Below, one piece after another: positions 35,918 to 44,116 of a stretch of DNA of 53,257 nt. The position numbers and the translations under genes were made by a program. The notes below the pieces were generated by a model that was not told where the DNA came from, searched no databases, and saw nothing but the letters and a program-made list of their open reading frames with translations. This DNA is from an uncultured Clostridia bacterium. GTDB lineage: Bacteria > Bacillota > Clostridia > TANB77 > CAG-508. Each line of letters starts with the position of its first letter. The first letter of the stretch is position 1. The DNA lies in NCBI GenBank assembly GCA_944391575.1, contig CALXUC010000007.1, forward strand, positions 1-53,257, in the 5' to 3' direction.

Positions 35918-35946
35918 ATTGTATCACAGATTTTATAGAAAGTCTA
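35918..35946 (-). promoter_or_regulatory. Promoter of the ABC exporter operon
   Basis: Minus strand: -35 TAGACT (35941-35946), 17-bp spacer, -10 TACAAT (35918-35923) with TG extension. Confidence 0.6.
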
Positions 35947-35999
35947 TTAATTATGAAATTCCACATAATTTTTTTAGTTACAATTTTCTATTGTAGAAA

Positions 36000-36168
36000 A
36001 AAAGAAGAGCCTCTCTAACTCTTCTTTATCTATATAATAAGGGTAATTTTTTCTGTACAAAATTTCTATGGGGTTAATTATAAAAACATCTTATAGGCAA
36101 GCACATCCTTTCTTTTCTTTTTCATTATTTCTTAATTTATTAGTTTTAAGGTTTCCCTCTTAACTTGT
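36000..36168 (-). ncRNA. Candidate small RNA with own promoter and terminator
   Basis: On the minus strand a promoter-like pair (TTCACA at 36199-36204, 18-bp spacer, TATAAA at 36175-36180) is followed by about 165 nt without a credible gene. It ends in a perfect terminator: AAAGAAGAG with CTCTTCTTT (36001-36027) and a TTTTTTT run. The only frame is a 15-codon peptide lacking a ribosome-binding site. It does not match 6S, SRP, tmRNA or riboswitch motifs that I can recognise. Confidence 0.4.
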
Positions 36169-36279
36169 CTTTATTTTATAATAAGTTTATGTCCTTTTTG
36201 TGAAAATAATTTGTTAATTTAGTAAATTAAATTTATGGTGGTAATTCACAGCAAAAAATACTTAAAGTACTTATATATT

Positions 36280-36355
36280 AATATTTTTTATCAAAAACAT
36301 AGCTATATATCAAGTTTTTGCAAAAGTTATATATGTTCTCTTACTGAATTGTAAC
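36280..36355. repeat. MITE-like element, copy C (internally deleted)
   Basis: The right end TTACTGAATTGTAAC (36341-36355) and TAGCTATATATCAAGTTTT, then AAAGTTATATAT match copy B. The left half is reduced: ATCAAAAACATAGCTA joins directly to TATATCAAG, as expected for a deletion between the two TAGCTA repeats of the full element. It lies just upstream of the Nudix-HIT promoter. Confidence 0.65.
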
Positions 36356-36384
36356 CTATTTGGGAATTTTATTTTTTAATTATA

Positions 36385-36413
36385 TTGCAAATATATTAAT
36401 TCCCTGCTATAAT
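36385..36413 (+). promoter_or_regulatory. Sigma-A promoter of the Nudix-HIT gene
   Basis: Plus strand: TTGCAA (36385-36390), 17-bp spacer, TATAAT (36408-36413), 25 bp before the start. Confidence 0.8.
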
Positions 36414-36438
36414 AATATACTAGATGAAGGAGAGAATT

Positions 36439-37308
36439 ATGAGTGTTAGAAAAGCTGGTACTATTTTATTAAATTTAGAGAATAAACAAGTTGGTCTAGT
36501 TTATAGGGAAAGTAAAAATGATTATTCTTTTCCTAAAGGACATCTTGAAAAAGGCGAAAGCCTATTAGAATGTGCTGTTAGAGAGACTGAAGAAGAAACT
36601 TTGAGAACAAATCATTTGTTAATTAATAAAGAAGTTTCTATTCTAAAATATTCTTCAGATTCAGAAGAAAATGTAGAGGTATATATGTATATCACTATCG
36701 ATGATGGACCAACAAATAAAAATGTTTCAGAAAAAGATAAAGAAGTTTTAAAATGGACTAATTTTGAAGATGTGGAAAATATTTTGTCTTACGATAATTT
36801 AAAGAGTTTATGGTTACAAATAAAAGAACCTATATTTAGTATTTTGGAAAATAATGGTGCTTTGTCTCCTGCAATTTTGGCAGATTTGGGAATATGTTCT
36901 ACTTGCTATGATAAGGAAAATAATAATATATTATATGGTGATATTACTGATAAACTATTATATGAAAACGATTTGTTTGAATGTTTTTTAGTTGGTAACC
37001 CTAGAGCAGATGGGCATACAGCAATTTTAAGTAAAAAACATTATAAAGATATGCTGGAAATACCAGATGATTTATGTTCTGAAATGTTTCTATTTGCAAA
37101 GAAAATGATGAATATTTTAAAAAAAGTTTATAAATCAGAAAGTGTTTATCTTTGCACCATGTGCGATGGCCCAATAAATCATTTTCATATTCAATTAATT
37201 CCTAGATATGGTTTTGAAAAAAGAGGTTCTAAAAATTTTGTAAAACCTCGTAAAGAGTATGTAAAAGATGAAGAGAAAATTAAGATGATTAGGGAATTGT
37301 TGAGATAG
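36439..37308 (+). CDS. Nudix hydrolase-HIT domain fusion protein
   Basis: A 289-residue cytoplasmic protein joining two nucleotide-hydrolysing modules. Residues about 1-130 are a Nudix domain: Nudix box GHLEKGESLLECAVRETEEE (about 35-54) has all catalytic Glu, but the usual Gly after EET is Leu. Residues about 150-289 are a HIT-type domain with GNPRADGHTAILSKKHY and H-F-H-I-Q-L-I-P, the HxHxQ layout of Ap4A phosphorylase and GalT rather than HxHxH. It could clear dinucleoside polyphosphates or capped and damaged nucleotides in two steps; this is inference. The ATG at 36439 is chosen since GGAGAG lies just upstream; an ATG five codons earlier lies before that site. Confidence 0.85.
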   Translation: MSVRKAGTILLNLENKQVGLVYRESKNDYSFPKGHLEKGESLLECAVRETEEETLRTNHLLINKEVSILKYSSDSEENVEVYMYITIDDGPTNKNVSEKDKEVLKWTNFEDVENILSYDNLKSLWLQIKEPIFSILENNGALSPAILADLGICSTCYDKENNNILYGDITDKLLYENDLFECFLVGNPRADGHTAILSKKHYKDMLEIPDDLCSEMFLFAKKMMNILKKVYKSESVYLCTMCDGPINHFHIQLIPRYGFEKRGSKNFVKPRKEYVKDEEKIKMIRELLR

Positions 37309-37337
37309 AGATGGCTTTATTATAAAGTATAATATAA

Positions 37338-37538
37338 GTAAAGTTTTTTACATATAAAGGCAAAAATGCACATGAATTAATATTATTTTATTCTATAGAA
37401 ATTCCTGATGAGTATTATAAAGATGAATATCAAATACTTGATGTAGATGATAATAGTAAAGCTAAATGGATCGATATTAATGAATTTAAAAATAAAAATA
37501 AAATATTATACCCTGAAGAAGTATTTAAGTATATTTAA
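37338..37538 (+). pseudogene. Nudix hydrolase C-terminal remnant
   Basis: A 66-codon open frame with no start gives FTYKGKNAHELILFYSIEIP and later KAKWIDINEFKNKNKILYPE, the standard C-terminal half of AT-rich Clostridia Nudix hydrolases (W-I-D-I-N-E-F and L-Y-P-E). The Nudix box half is missing. It follows the Nudix-HIT gene directly, so it may be what is left of a neighbouring Nudix gene after deletion. Confidence 0.7.
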
Positions 37539-37549
37539 ATACTTCTTCA
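37514..37549 (+). terminator. Terminator overlapping the Nudix remnant end
   Basis: TGAAGAAGTATTTAA pairs with TTTAAATACTTCTTCA, followed by ATTTTT. It probably now ends the Nudix-HIT transcript. Confidence 0.7.
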
Positions 37550-37635
37550 ATTTTTAAATCCTACTAGATTTTCTTCTAACTTTAATTATTTAAACTATTT
37601 TAATAGCTAAATACATTGAATTCTTGTTGTTTCAA

Positions 37636-38499
37636 TTATATCATATTCGCATTTAATTTTTCTATAATCATATCTTTTACATATATTAATTCTTTTTCCA
37701 CTACTCCATTACCTTTTTTTGTATTCTTATATGTAAATAATTTAAAACCATTTTGTTCTAACAAATTGATTAATGATTTATGTTTTTCAAAAATTGTAAC
37801 ATATATTTCATCTACATTCTTCTTAATGGCTTCATTTAATATTATTTGAATAAAAGTTTTACCAATTTTCTTTCCCGTATCCGATACTTTGAATGTTGAA
37901 ATTTTTATTCTTTTTCCTGGTTTAAAAGGCTTTTTAAAAAAAGAATAATCTTCTGTTTCATTTTCATCTTTTAATAATAAAAATGACGTTATCTTATTTT
38001 CATTTGTAGTAGTTACATATGCTTGTACGCCTTCTTGTTGTTTCTTTTTAAACCATTTATCAAATTCAAAATAATCTTTTCTAAAACTCGCAAAGAAATC
38101 ATCTTCTAAATCTATATTATATAAATATTCTTTTTTGATAGATATTGGTATGTTTTCATTTTCTAATTTTATTTCAATTCCTATTACTCCATATTTTTCT
38201 CCTTGTTCTTTTGTATAGAATTTATATAAATCTTCTAAAAACTTATCTTCCGCTTCATTTTTATCAGCATATTGGGAAATATTTAAATTTTTTATTAATT
38301 CTTTAAAATTATTTTTTGTTATTAGTCCTATTACTTTAGTACATATTTCTTCTGTTAATTCAGGTTCTTTCTGAAATACAATTTCATCTCCTACCTTAAT
38401 TTTCTTTCGTTTTTCATCGTTTAGCCTAATTTCTATTCGCTTAGTTCCATTTTTTATGTATTCAAAATATTTTTCATTTAATTTCATTATGTGTTTCAA
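37636..38499 (-). CDS. ASCH domain-GNAT acetyltransferase fusion protein
   Basis: A 287-residue protein. Residues 1-110 are an ASCH (PUA-like) domain beginning MKHIMKLNEKYFEYIKNGTK, with RLNDEKRKKIKVGDEIVF. Such domains bind RNA or modified bases. Residues about 130-280 are a GNAT-type acetyltransferase, with GKKIGKTFIQIILNEA at the acetyl-CoA site and LLEQNGFKLF near the end. The combination suggests acetylation of an RNA or RNA-bound substrate (inference). The start is TTG at 38499, giving the normal ASCH N-terminus, with AGGAG about 10-12 nt before it. Monocistronic; promoter at 38586-38614. Confidence 0.85.
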   Translation of the reverse strand: MKHIMKLNEKYFEYIKNGTKRIEIRLNDEKRKKIKVGDEIVFQKEPELTEEICTKVIGLITKNNFKELIKNLNISQYADKNEAEDKFLEDLYKFYTKEQGEKYGVIGIEIKLENENIPISIKKEYLYNIDLEDDFFASFRKDYFEFDKWFKKKQQEGVQAYVTTTNENKITSFLLLKDENETEDYSFFKKPFKPGKRIKISTFKVSDTGKKIGKTFIQIILNEAIKKNVDEIYVTIFEKHKSLINLLEQNGFKLFTYKNTKKGNGVVEKELIYVKDMIIEKLNANMI

Positions 38500-38585
38500 T
38501 TATATTCATCTCCTAAATATTTAATAATTATATAACTTTAATACAAGATTCTTAATATATTTTATATATACATAAATATTATTAT

Positions 38586-38614
38586 ATTATATACTTTTTA
38601 TGTGTAAAATTCAA
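38586..38614 (-). promoter_or_regulatory. Promoter of the ASCH-GNAT gene
   Basis: Minus strand: TTGAAT (38609-38614), 17-bp spacer, TATAAT (38586-38591), leaving a leader of about 80 nt. Confidence 0.65.
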
Positions 38615-38727
38615 ATTATGCAAGCTTTCCAATTTTTTCTCTAAAAATTCACTTAAGTTTTATATAAAACATAATTCTATATTACTATGCTACAAAGGCA
38701 CATATAAAAATATTTTATTTAAAACTA

Positions 38728-39246
38728 TTAATTTTTTAACTTTTCTATACTAATTGGCGTAAAATCTATTACATCACAAGAAATATTTATGTGCTTCTCA
38801 AATGAATATTCAGTTGGGCCATATTTTTCTACACATTCATATAAATTTTTATTATGTATATGACCATGCAAATTAATATACTCATTTGGTATTTGCTTAT
38901 CTGCTACAGGAGTATGTGATAATAATAATTTATATTTTTCTAATTTTATTGGAGCATTTTTTAATACAATAAACCCAAATTCTTCATATGTACTTACACT
39001 CCAATTATCGTGATTTCCTCTTACTAGATATTTTATTCCGTTAAGTTTATTAGCTATATTATAAAAGTAATCTTTTCTCCCTAAAGCTAAATCCCCTAAA
39101 TGATATATTTCATCATTATTTTTTACAACTTTATTCCAATTATTTATAATAATTCTGTTCATTTCCTCAGCATCTTTAAATGGTCTATTACAATATTTTA
39201 TTATATTTAAATGATTAAAATGTGTATCTGATATAAAATATGTCAT
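38728..39246 (-). CDS. Calcineurin-like metallophosphoesterase (small)
   Basis: A 172-residue enzyme with a complete two-metal site: SDTHFNH (6-12), GDLALG (about 51), RGNHDNW (about 75), LLSHTP (about 108) and LHGHIHN (about 125). Length and motifs match the YfcE-like single-domain phosphodiesterases. It lies 16 nt after a second, different phosphoesterase; AAAGGTGAG precedes the ATG. The substrate is unknown: cyclic nucleotides, phosphate esters or RNA ends are all possible. Confidence 0.88.
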   Translation of the reverse strand: MTYFISDTHFNHLNIIKYCNRPFKDAEEMNRIIINNWNKVVKNNDEIYHLGDLALGRKDYFYNIANKLNGIKYLVRGNHDNWSVSTYEEFGFIVLKNAPIKLEKYKLLLSHTPVADKQIPNEYINLHGHIHNKNLYECVEKYGPTEYSFEKHINISCDVIDFTPISIEKLKN

Positions 39247-39262
39247 TTAAATCTCACCTTTC

Positions 39263-40021
39263 TTAAAATATACTCTCAAACTCCAATGGTACAATATCGG
39301 TATAAAGTAAAGCAAATTGAGAATTTATTTGTCTATTATCGTGATAATGCCCAAAATACCATTTCTTAAATTCACATTTTTCTGATACTTCTTGTAGATA
39401 ATCCGTTAAAATATCTTTTTTATAAGATAAATTTAATAAAGTTTGTATGTTAGTAGGACAACAATGTGATACGATATAATCAATTCTATAATTTGCTTTT
39501 CCTAAATTCTTTATTCCGTTCTCCATTTCTTCTTTAGTTGGGAGCTCTAAATCCCACCAAGAATAATCTCTTATTCTAAAGTATGCTCCTCTTTTTCTAT
39601 ATTGATATATTTTCTCTTCTTCATCTAAATTTAATATTCCGTCCTGAATATCATGTGATTTAGCACCACCAAAAGCAAAGAACTTCTTATTATTAATATC
39701 AAATATCTCTCCACGCATTAAATGTAATACAGATTCTCTTATTTTGTGAACTTTGCCTCCATGCCATTCTTCTACTGGATAATTATATAATCTTGTAAAA
39801 TTCTCATGATTTCCATCTACAAATAATGTTGTAAATTTTTTATTATTTAACCAATTTAAAGCTTCTTTCTCTCTATTACTTTCTTCTTCAAAAGTCCATA
39901 CTCCTCCAAAATCACCACAAATAATAACATAATCATCCTTTGTCATTTCCTCTTGTACTGGAAAATTATCTTCATTAAATCTTATAAAATTGCTGTGTGT
40001 ATCTCCTGTAATATAAATCAT
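39263..40021 (-). CDS. Calcineurin-like metallophosphoesterase (larger)
   Basis: A 252-residue enzyme. Metal-site motifs are TGDTHSNF (5-12), CGDFGGVW (about 35), DGNHENF (about 70), VSHCCP (about 185) and FGHYHDN (about 220). An inserted segment with FFAFGGAKSHD, then YSWWDLELP, is typical of the Tn/phage-type phosphoesterase subgroup. It is second gene of a three-gene operon, after an unknown protein. AAAGGAAT precedes the ATG. Two unlike phosphoesterases side by side suggest a two-step pathway, but the substrate is not visible. Confidence 0.88.
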   Translation of the reverse strand: MIYITGDTHSNFIRFNEDNFPVQEEMTKDDYVIICGDFGGVWTFEEESNREKEALNWLNNKKFTTLFVDGNHENFTRLYNYPVEEWHGGKVHKIRESVLHLMRGEIFDINNKKFFAFGGAKSHDIQDGILNLDEEEKIYQYRKRGAYFRIRDYSWWDLELPTKEEMENGIKNLGKANYRIDYIVSHCCPTNIQTLLNLSYKKDILTDYLQEVSEKCEFKKWYFGHYHDNRQINSQFALLYTDIVPLEFESIF

Positions 40022-40063
40022 ATTTTATTCCTTTCAATTATATTTTTTATTAATTCATTTTAT

Positions 40064-40525
40064 TTACATATCTTTATTAACTTCATACCAAGCTCTTTTT
40101 CTTTCAAGTTCTTGCTCTAGTTCTGTAATATCGTAATTACTGTATTTTTTTACCATTTGAATATAATCAATTATCCAATTTCCAGATAAGATTTCATCAT
40201 AATTTCTATAAGTTTTACCATAATCATTTTGGTATTCTTCTATTTTGTTATTATATGATATATATAGTATATCGTCTTTATGTAAATGGTTAGTAAATAC
40301 ATAATTACATTTTAATACCATATCTTTTACACCTTTTGCTGATATAAATCTACTATAATAGTAACAATATTTAAAATACCATTCTGGTAGATCCTCTTCT
40401 TTAATTTTAGTAGGATAAATACCGTTTGAATATAAATAGTCGCCATTTGATACTATTGTCAACTCGTGATTAATGAATTTTATACTTTTTTTGGAATAAT
40501 AATTTGCATTAAATTTCTTCACCAT
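40064..40525 (-). CDS. Hypothetical protein heading the phosphoesterase operon
   Basis: A 153-residue soluble, Tyr- and Lys-rich protein that I do not recognise. It has an N-terminal ANYYSKKSIKFINHELTIVS, a central aromatic WYFKYCYYYSRFISAKGVKD, a strand LKCNYVFTNHLHKDDILYIS and a charged C-terminal helix ELEQELERKRAWYEV. No membrane segment. It is co-transcribed with two metallophosphoesterases, 42 nt upstream of the first. Ribosome-binding site GAAGGAA lies about 12 nt from the ATG. Confidence 0.75.
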   Translation of the reverse strand: MVKKFNANYYSKKSIKFINHELTIVSNGDYLYSNGIYPTKIKEEDLPEWYFKYCYYYSRFISAKGVKDMVLKCNYVFTNHLHKDDILYISYNNKIEEYQNDYGKTYRNYDEILSGNWIIDYIQMVKKYSNYDITELEQELERKRAWYEVNKDM

Positions 40526-40654
40526 TTTTGATCACATTCCTTCTTATACATTACTTAAGTATAAATGTTGTTGGAAAAAATTAAATTTTATTCTTTTTTA
40601 TTTTTTATTTTTAAATTTAATTTTTCCTCTTTTAAATTTTATTTTGCAATTATT

Positions 40655-40683
40655 AGTTTAGCATATTTTTCCTTATTGGTCAA
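40655..40683 (-). promoter_or_regulatory. Promoter of the phosphoesterase operon
   Basis: Minus strand: TTGACC (40678-40683), 17-bp spacer, TAAACT (40655-40660), with a leader of about 120 nt. Confidence 0.65.
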
Positions 40684-41194
40684 GTGATTTTAACCAACTA
40701 GTAATCTTTATGGTGTGAATTATTGTAATTTTTTTGCTGTTTTTGTAATAATTATAGTTAAAATATTTATGGAATATTAGACTGAATGTTATTAGGGTTG
40801 ATTTGTTTTTTATTGAGAGCTAAATGTGTAATCTAATTTAATTATGGGCTCGGGGTAAGGTTGTCCACAATTTTTACACTTTTTGGGGATTATTCTTTTT
40901 TTTATTTTTTTGTTATTTGGTTTTGTGCTGTTGGGAATTATTGGGTTTGGACCTTCGGGTTATGAGCGAGACCTGACCACTTTTGGTAAGTTTGTGAAAA
41001 TTAGAGTTTTGGTTGGTATTTCAGTATTTACGAGAGTTTTAGTTTATAGAACATTTGTGCATTTTTAGGGCATTTTTTGAGAAGATTTTACCCAATTTTT
41101 ACCCAATTCGTATAGTACGTTTGTTCTAGTATTCTAGGCTCTTGTAAAGGATAATTTTATTGATAAAAATTTTAATTTTTGGAGGATTTAGATT
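40684..41194. other. Intergenic region with a G/T-skewed, less AT-rich segment
   Basis: No convincing gene. At about 40840-41080 the plus strand is rich in G and T. A 61-codon plus frame (40883-41068, TTG start) has one hydrophobic segment but no ribosome-binding site. The minus strand of the same stretch contains a C-x2-C peptide (KKCKNCGQPYPEP) without a start. TTGTCCACAA at about 40869 resembles a DnaA box. Probably a gene relic; strand undecided. Confidence 0.35.
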
Positions 41195-41488
41195 ATGAAT
41201 AATTTTAGAGAAGTTAATGATGATATCTTAAGAGATTGGTTATGTTTTAGAGAGGAAATGGTTTTAGGCACACTTACTAAAGGAGATAGAAAACATTATA
41301 TTTATTTTGATGAGATTGTTGAAAATATTTTAAAGAATGTCCCTAAACAGAATCAAAAATATGTAAAAAATCAATTAGATAGACTTGATAAAAATTTTAT
41401 GGATTATATTTGTTATTGGAATGAGAAATATTATAGGAATGGTTTTTGTGATGGTATTGAGTTAATTATTGGTTGTATTGATAAATAG
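41195..41488 (+). CDS. Small hypothetical protein, helical
   Basis: A 97-residue acidic-to-neutral helical protein: ILRDWLCFREEM, KGDRKHYIYFDEIVENIL, QNQKYVKNQLDRLDKNFMDY, ending YWNEKYYRNGFCDGIELIIG. The last block, a helix with Y-x(3)-G-F-x-D-G, recalls small accessory proteins of Clostridia mobile elements (DUF6809-like), but the match is from memory. TTGGAGG lies 9-10 nt before the ATG and a strong terminator follows, so it is a real gene. Confidence 0.7.
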   Translation: MNNFREVNDDILRDWLCFREEMVLGTLTKGDRKHYIYFDEIVENILKNVPKQNQKYVKNQLDRLDKNFMDYICYWNEKYYRNGFCDGIELIIGCIDK

Positions 41489-41496
41489 TTAAAATT

Positions 41497-41536
41497 AATC
41501 CAAAGTTTTTTCAAAATTTTGAAAAAACTTTGGATT
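41497..41536 (+). terminator. Terminator after the 41195 gene
   Basis: A 20-bp perfect inverted repeat without spacer (AATCCAAAGTTTTTTCAAAA and its complement), followed by TTTT. Confidence 0.8.
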
Positions 41537-41623
41537 TTTAGGTACTTTTTTTCAAATTAGAGAAAAATATATTAAAATAAATACACATAAAAGGCAAGTT
41601 AACTTTCTCCTCTTACAATGAAC

Positions 41624-42652
41624 TTATAAAATAATTTTTGAAACTGAAGAATATGCATTTTTTTTGGTTCTTGTAATTGCTGTATAAAAATTCTTTTTAT
41701 TTAGTGATGTCCCAATTATAACAATATCATTTTCTATTGTGCTACCTTTCACTTTCTTTATAGTCTCTTTCCTTCCTTTCCATTTTTCTATTATCTCTTT
41801 GTTCTTACCAGTATTAGCTGAATATAATAATACTCTTTTACCATCATCATATTTTAAAATTTCTGAAAATTTTATTGATTTATACTCACCATCATTTGGA
41901 TTGCCATATATTTCTATTTTTAGATTATCTCTAATCCATTCACAAATTTTCTCCGTACACCTATGTGTTATTAAATTAGTCTTATCAGCATTTAATCCCT
42001 CAAACCATTTTCCACCACCATTTATATTTTGATTGTCATCACCTAATAAAATTAATTTTATATTTGATTTATATATCAATTTTGCAAATTCTTCTCTATA
42101 ACCTTTCAAATCTTGAGCTTCATCTACAATAATATATGAAAATCTAGAACTTAAAAAGTCTACTATTACATTTGGATATTTTTCAATAATATAATAAGAT
42201 AGTTCACTTCTCTGTTGATCATTTATATTTAAGCTATCTTTAGAAAATATAGATTTTATAAAAAAACTATTTTCAAAATTGCCCATAGCATGTAATTCTT
42301 CGTTTTTCATATTTAGATTTATAATCGTTTTCTTACTCATATTATATATACTTCCATCCTTTTCTATTTTTATATTTGCTATTCCTTTTTGAAATGTTTT
42401 CATGTTCTCACTATTAATATAATTAATTGCAGCACCATTCGCAATTAGTGGTATAATGGATGTAAATTTTGGAATAATGTAATTAAAAAATAGCGAATCA
42501 ATAGTTTTACACAAATATCCCTTGTCTTTTAATTCATTAACTACACTATTGTTAAACGCTAAATATATCCCATTTTTGTTGTCCTTTAGATATTTCTCTG
42601 AATATGTAGTTTTTCCAGCTCCTGCAACAAATTTAATTACTTTTGAATTCAT
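41624..42652 (-). CDS. GajB-like UvrD-family helicase (Gabija-like defence)
   Basis: A 342-residue superfamily 1 helicase, shorter than typical GajB (about 490). Walker A is FVAGAGKTT (8-16), motif II YIIVDEAQDLKG (about 173-184), motif III ILLGDDNQNINGG, and motif VI NFYTAITRTKKN near the end. It overlaps the preceding OLD-type ATPase-nuclease by 20 nt, the gene order of Gabija, where GajB senses DNA ends or nucleotides and activates GajA nicking. AAGGGAG precedes its ATG. The reduced size means that the accessory domains 1B/2B are small. It could alternatively be an OLD class 2 pair that is not formally Gabija. Confidence 0.8.
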   Translation of the reverse strand: MNSKVIKFVAGAGKTTYSEKYLKDNKNGIYLAFNNSVVNELKDKGYLCKTIDSLFFNYIIPKFTSIIPLIANGAAINYINSENMKTFQKGIANIKIEKDGSIYNMSKKTIINLNMKNEELHAMGNFENSFFIKSIFSKDSLNINDQQRSELSYYIIEKYPNVIVDFLSSRFSYIIVDEAQDLKGYREEFAKLIYKSNIKLILLGDDNQNINGGGKWFEGLNADKTNLITHRCTEKICEWIRDNLKIEIYGNPNDGEYKSIKFSEILKYDDGKRVLLYSANTGKNKEIIEKWKGRKETIKKVKGSTIENDIVIIGTSLNKKNFYTAITRTKKNAYSSVSKIIL

Positions 42653-44081
42653 CTTTTATCTCCCTTATCACATGCCAATCACTTAAATCAATATTTTCAT
42701 CTATCATTTTTTCAACTATTTCAACTTTCTTTTTGGGTTTAGCTACATAATATTCAGGATATTTTTCATGCTGTTTTAATAAATCCCTACAATTTTCTAA
42801 AAAATTATTAATATACAAGTCTGTTTCTAACGTATTTTCAATTTCAATTAATTTAATCTTTTTTTGCTTGCATAGTTCTTTTAATCTTGTAAATCTAGCG
42901 GACACTTCTTGCTCATCTGATAACAATTTATCATTATCACTTATTACTATTAAATTTTTGTTTAACAAAAGTGCTAGTTGTATGTATGGTTCAAACATTA
43001 CACCTGCTACATTTATAATTGTCCAATTATAATTGTAGTTATTTAAATAATATTTTAATAAAACTTCTTCTGTATAGCCTTCAACTAAAATAATATTGTC
43101 TGCTAACATTAACTCATTTCTTCCAGGATGAAGAAATGTATTTAATTTTTTTATACATTTTTTATCTTCTATTAAATTAATACTTTTTCCAGAAATATCT
43201 ATTATTTCTTCCATTTTTAATTCATTAATAACAACTGGTGAATGTGTTGTTGAAATGATAATAGTATTACTCACATTTCTTACTTCTCTTATAAGTGTTC
43301 TAATTAATGCAGGATGAAGATGATTCTCTATTTCATCTATTAAAATAATATTAAATTTTTCATCTAAAGTATTTAGCATTATATTTGCTATACTCTTATA
43401 TCCTGCTCCAATATTAAAATTATGTTCTGCCTTACCATCAACTATATATACTCTTTCATTTAAAAATTTTGGATCTGTTAATTCAATATCCAAATTTTCA
43501 TTAAATTTACTGCATAATTTTTTGAATCTATCTGTTTTAGTTTTTAGTTCTTTTTTTATAGCTTCTTTTGATTCATCTTTTAATTTTTTATACTTTTCCT
43601 CTGATTCAATAAAAGTTGAAATTCCCGTTGTTAATCCTGCTGTGTAAATATCCTCCATTCTAATTAATGGTATTAAATATAGATTAGGAATTTTGGGATC
43701 TTCTCTTAAAATATCTAAAGCTACTGGACTTCCATTTAATAATGTTATATCTTTTACATATCTTCCGCTTTGTGTTTTCTTTATTTTAACAGTAAAACCA
43801 CATCTTTTTTTATTATCGCTATCTATAAAATCAAGGCTAGGTATTGCATCATAGTTTAATTCAATTTTAATCTCAATTACATTACTATCTATACTATCCT
43901 TAAAATCACTACTTGATATTTTAAAATAGTCATTAGTAATAGTTGAAAAAGCTAATTTAATTCCATCTAGTATATTTGTTTTTCCAGAATTGTTTTTTCC
44001 AATTATTACATTTAATATATTATCAAAATTATATATTCCTCTTAAATTTCTAAAATTTTTAAATTCTACACTTTTTATCAT
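42633..44081 (-). CDS. GajA-like OLD-family ATPase-Toprim nuclease (Gabija-like defence)
   Basis: A 482-residue protein. The N-terminal ABC-type ATPase has Walker A GKNNSGKT (28-35), a signature-like NIGAGYKS (223-230), Walker B NIILIDEIENHLHP (244-257) and a His switch ISTTHSP (277-282). The C-terminal Toprim domain has ILVEGYTEEV (331-340) and VISDND (379-384), providing the Glu and DxD metal ligands. OLD-family nucleases paired with a UvrD helicase form Gabija, which degrades phage DNA when nucleotides fall. It lies 35 nt after fic in the island and overlaps the helicase. Bacterial GajA is usually about 570 residues, so the middle dimerisation part is shorter here. Confidence 0.85.
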   Translation of the reverse strand: MIKSVEFKNFRNLRGIYNFDNILNVIIGKNNSGKTNILDGIKLAFSTITNDYFKISSSDFKDSIDSNVIEIKIELNYDAIPSLDFIDSDNKKRCGFTVKIKKTQSGRYVKDITLLNGSPVALDILREDPKIPNLYLIPLIRMEDIYTAGLTTGISTFIESEEKYKKLKDESKEAIKKELKTKTDRFKKLCSKFNENLDIELTDPKFLNERVYIVDGKAEHNFNIGAGYKSIANIMLNTLDEKFNIILIDEIENHLHPALIRTLIREVRNVSNTIIISTTHSPVVINELKMEEIIDISGKSINLIEDKKCIKKLNTFLHPGRNELMLADNIILVEGYTEEVLLKYYLNNYNYNWTIINVAGVMFEPYIQLALLLNKNLIVISDNDKLLSDEQEVSARFTRLKELCKQKKIKLIEIENTLETDLYINNFLENCRDLLKQHEKYPEYYVAKPKKKVEIVEKMIDENIDLSDWHVIREIKDEFKSN

Positions 44082-44116
44082 TCATTCTTCCTTCTTTAAT
44101 ACTTAATATTCTTTTA

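Noticed and set aside
36000..36168. 6S RNA, SRP RNA or riboswitch identity for the candidate RNA
   Set aside because: I could not see the closed long duplex of 6S, the GGAAGGAAGCA-type SRP loop or any riboswitch core.
40883..41068. 61-codon membrane-like plus frame
   Set aside because: TTG start without a ribosome-binding site, and no conserved pattern; mentioned only as part of the intergenic region.
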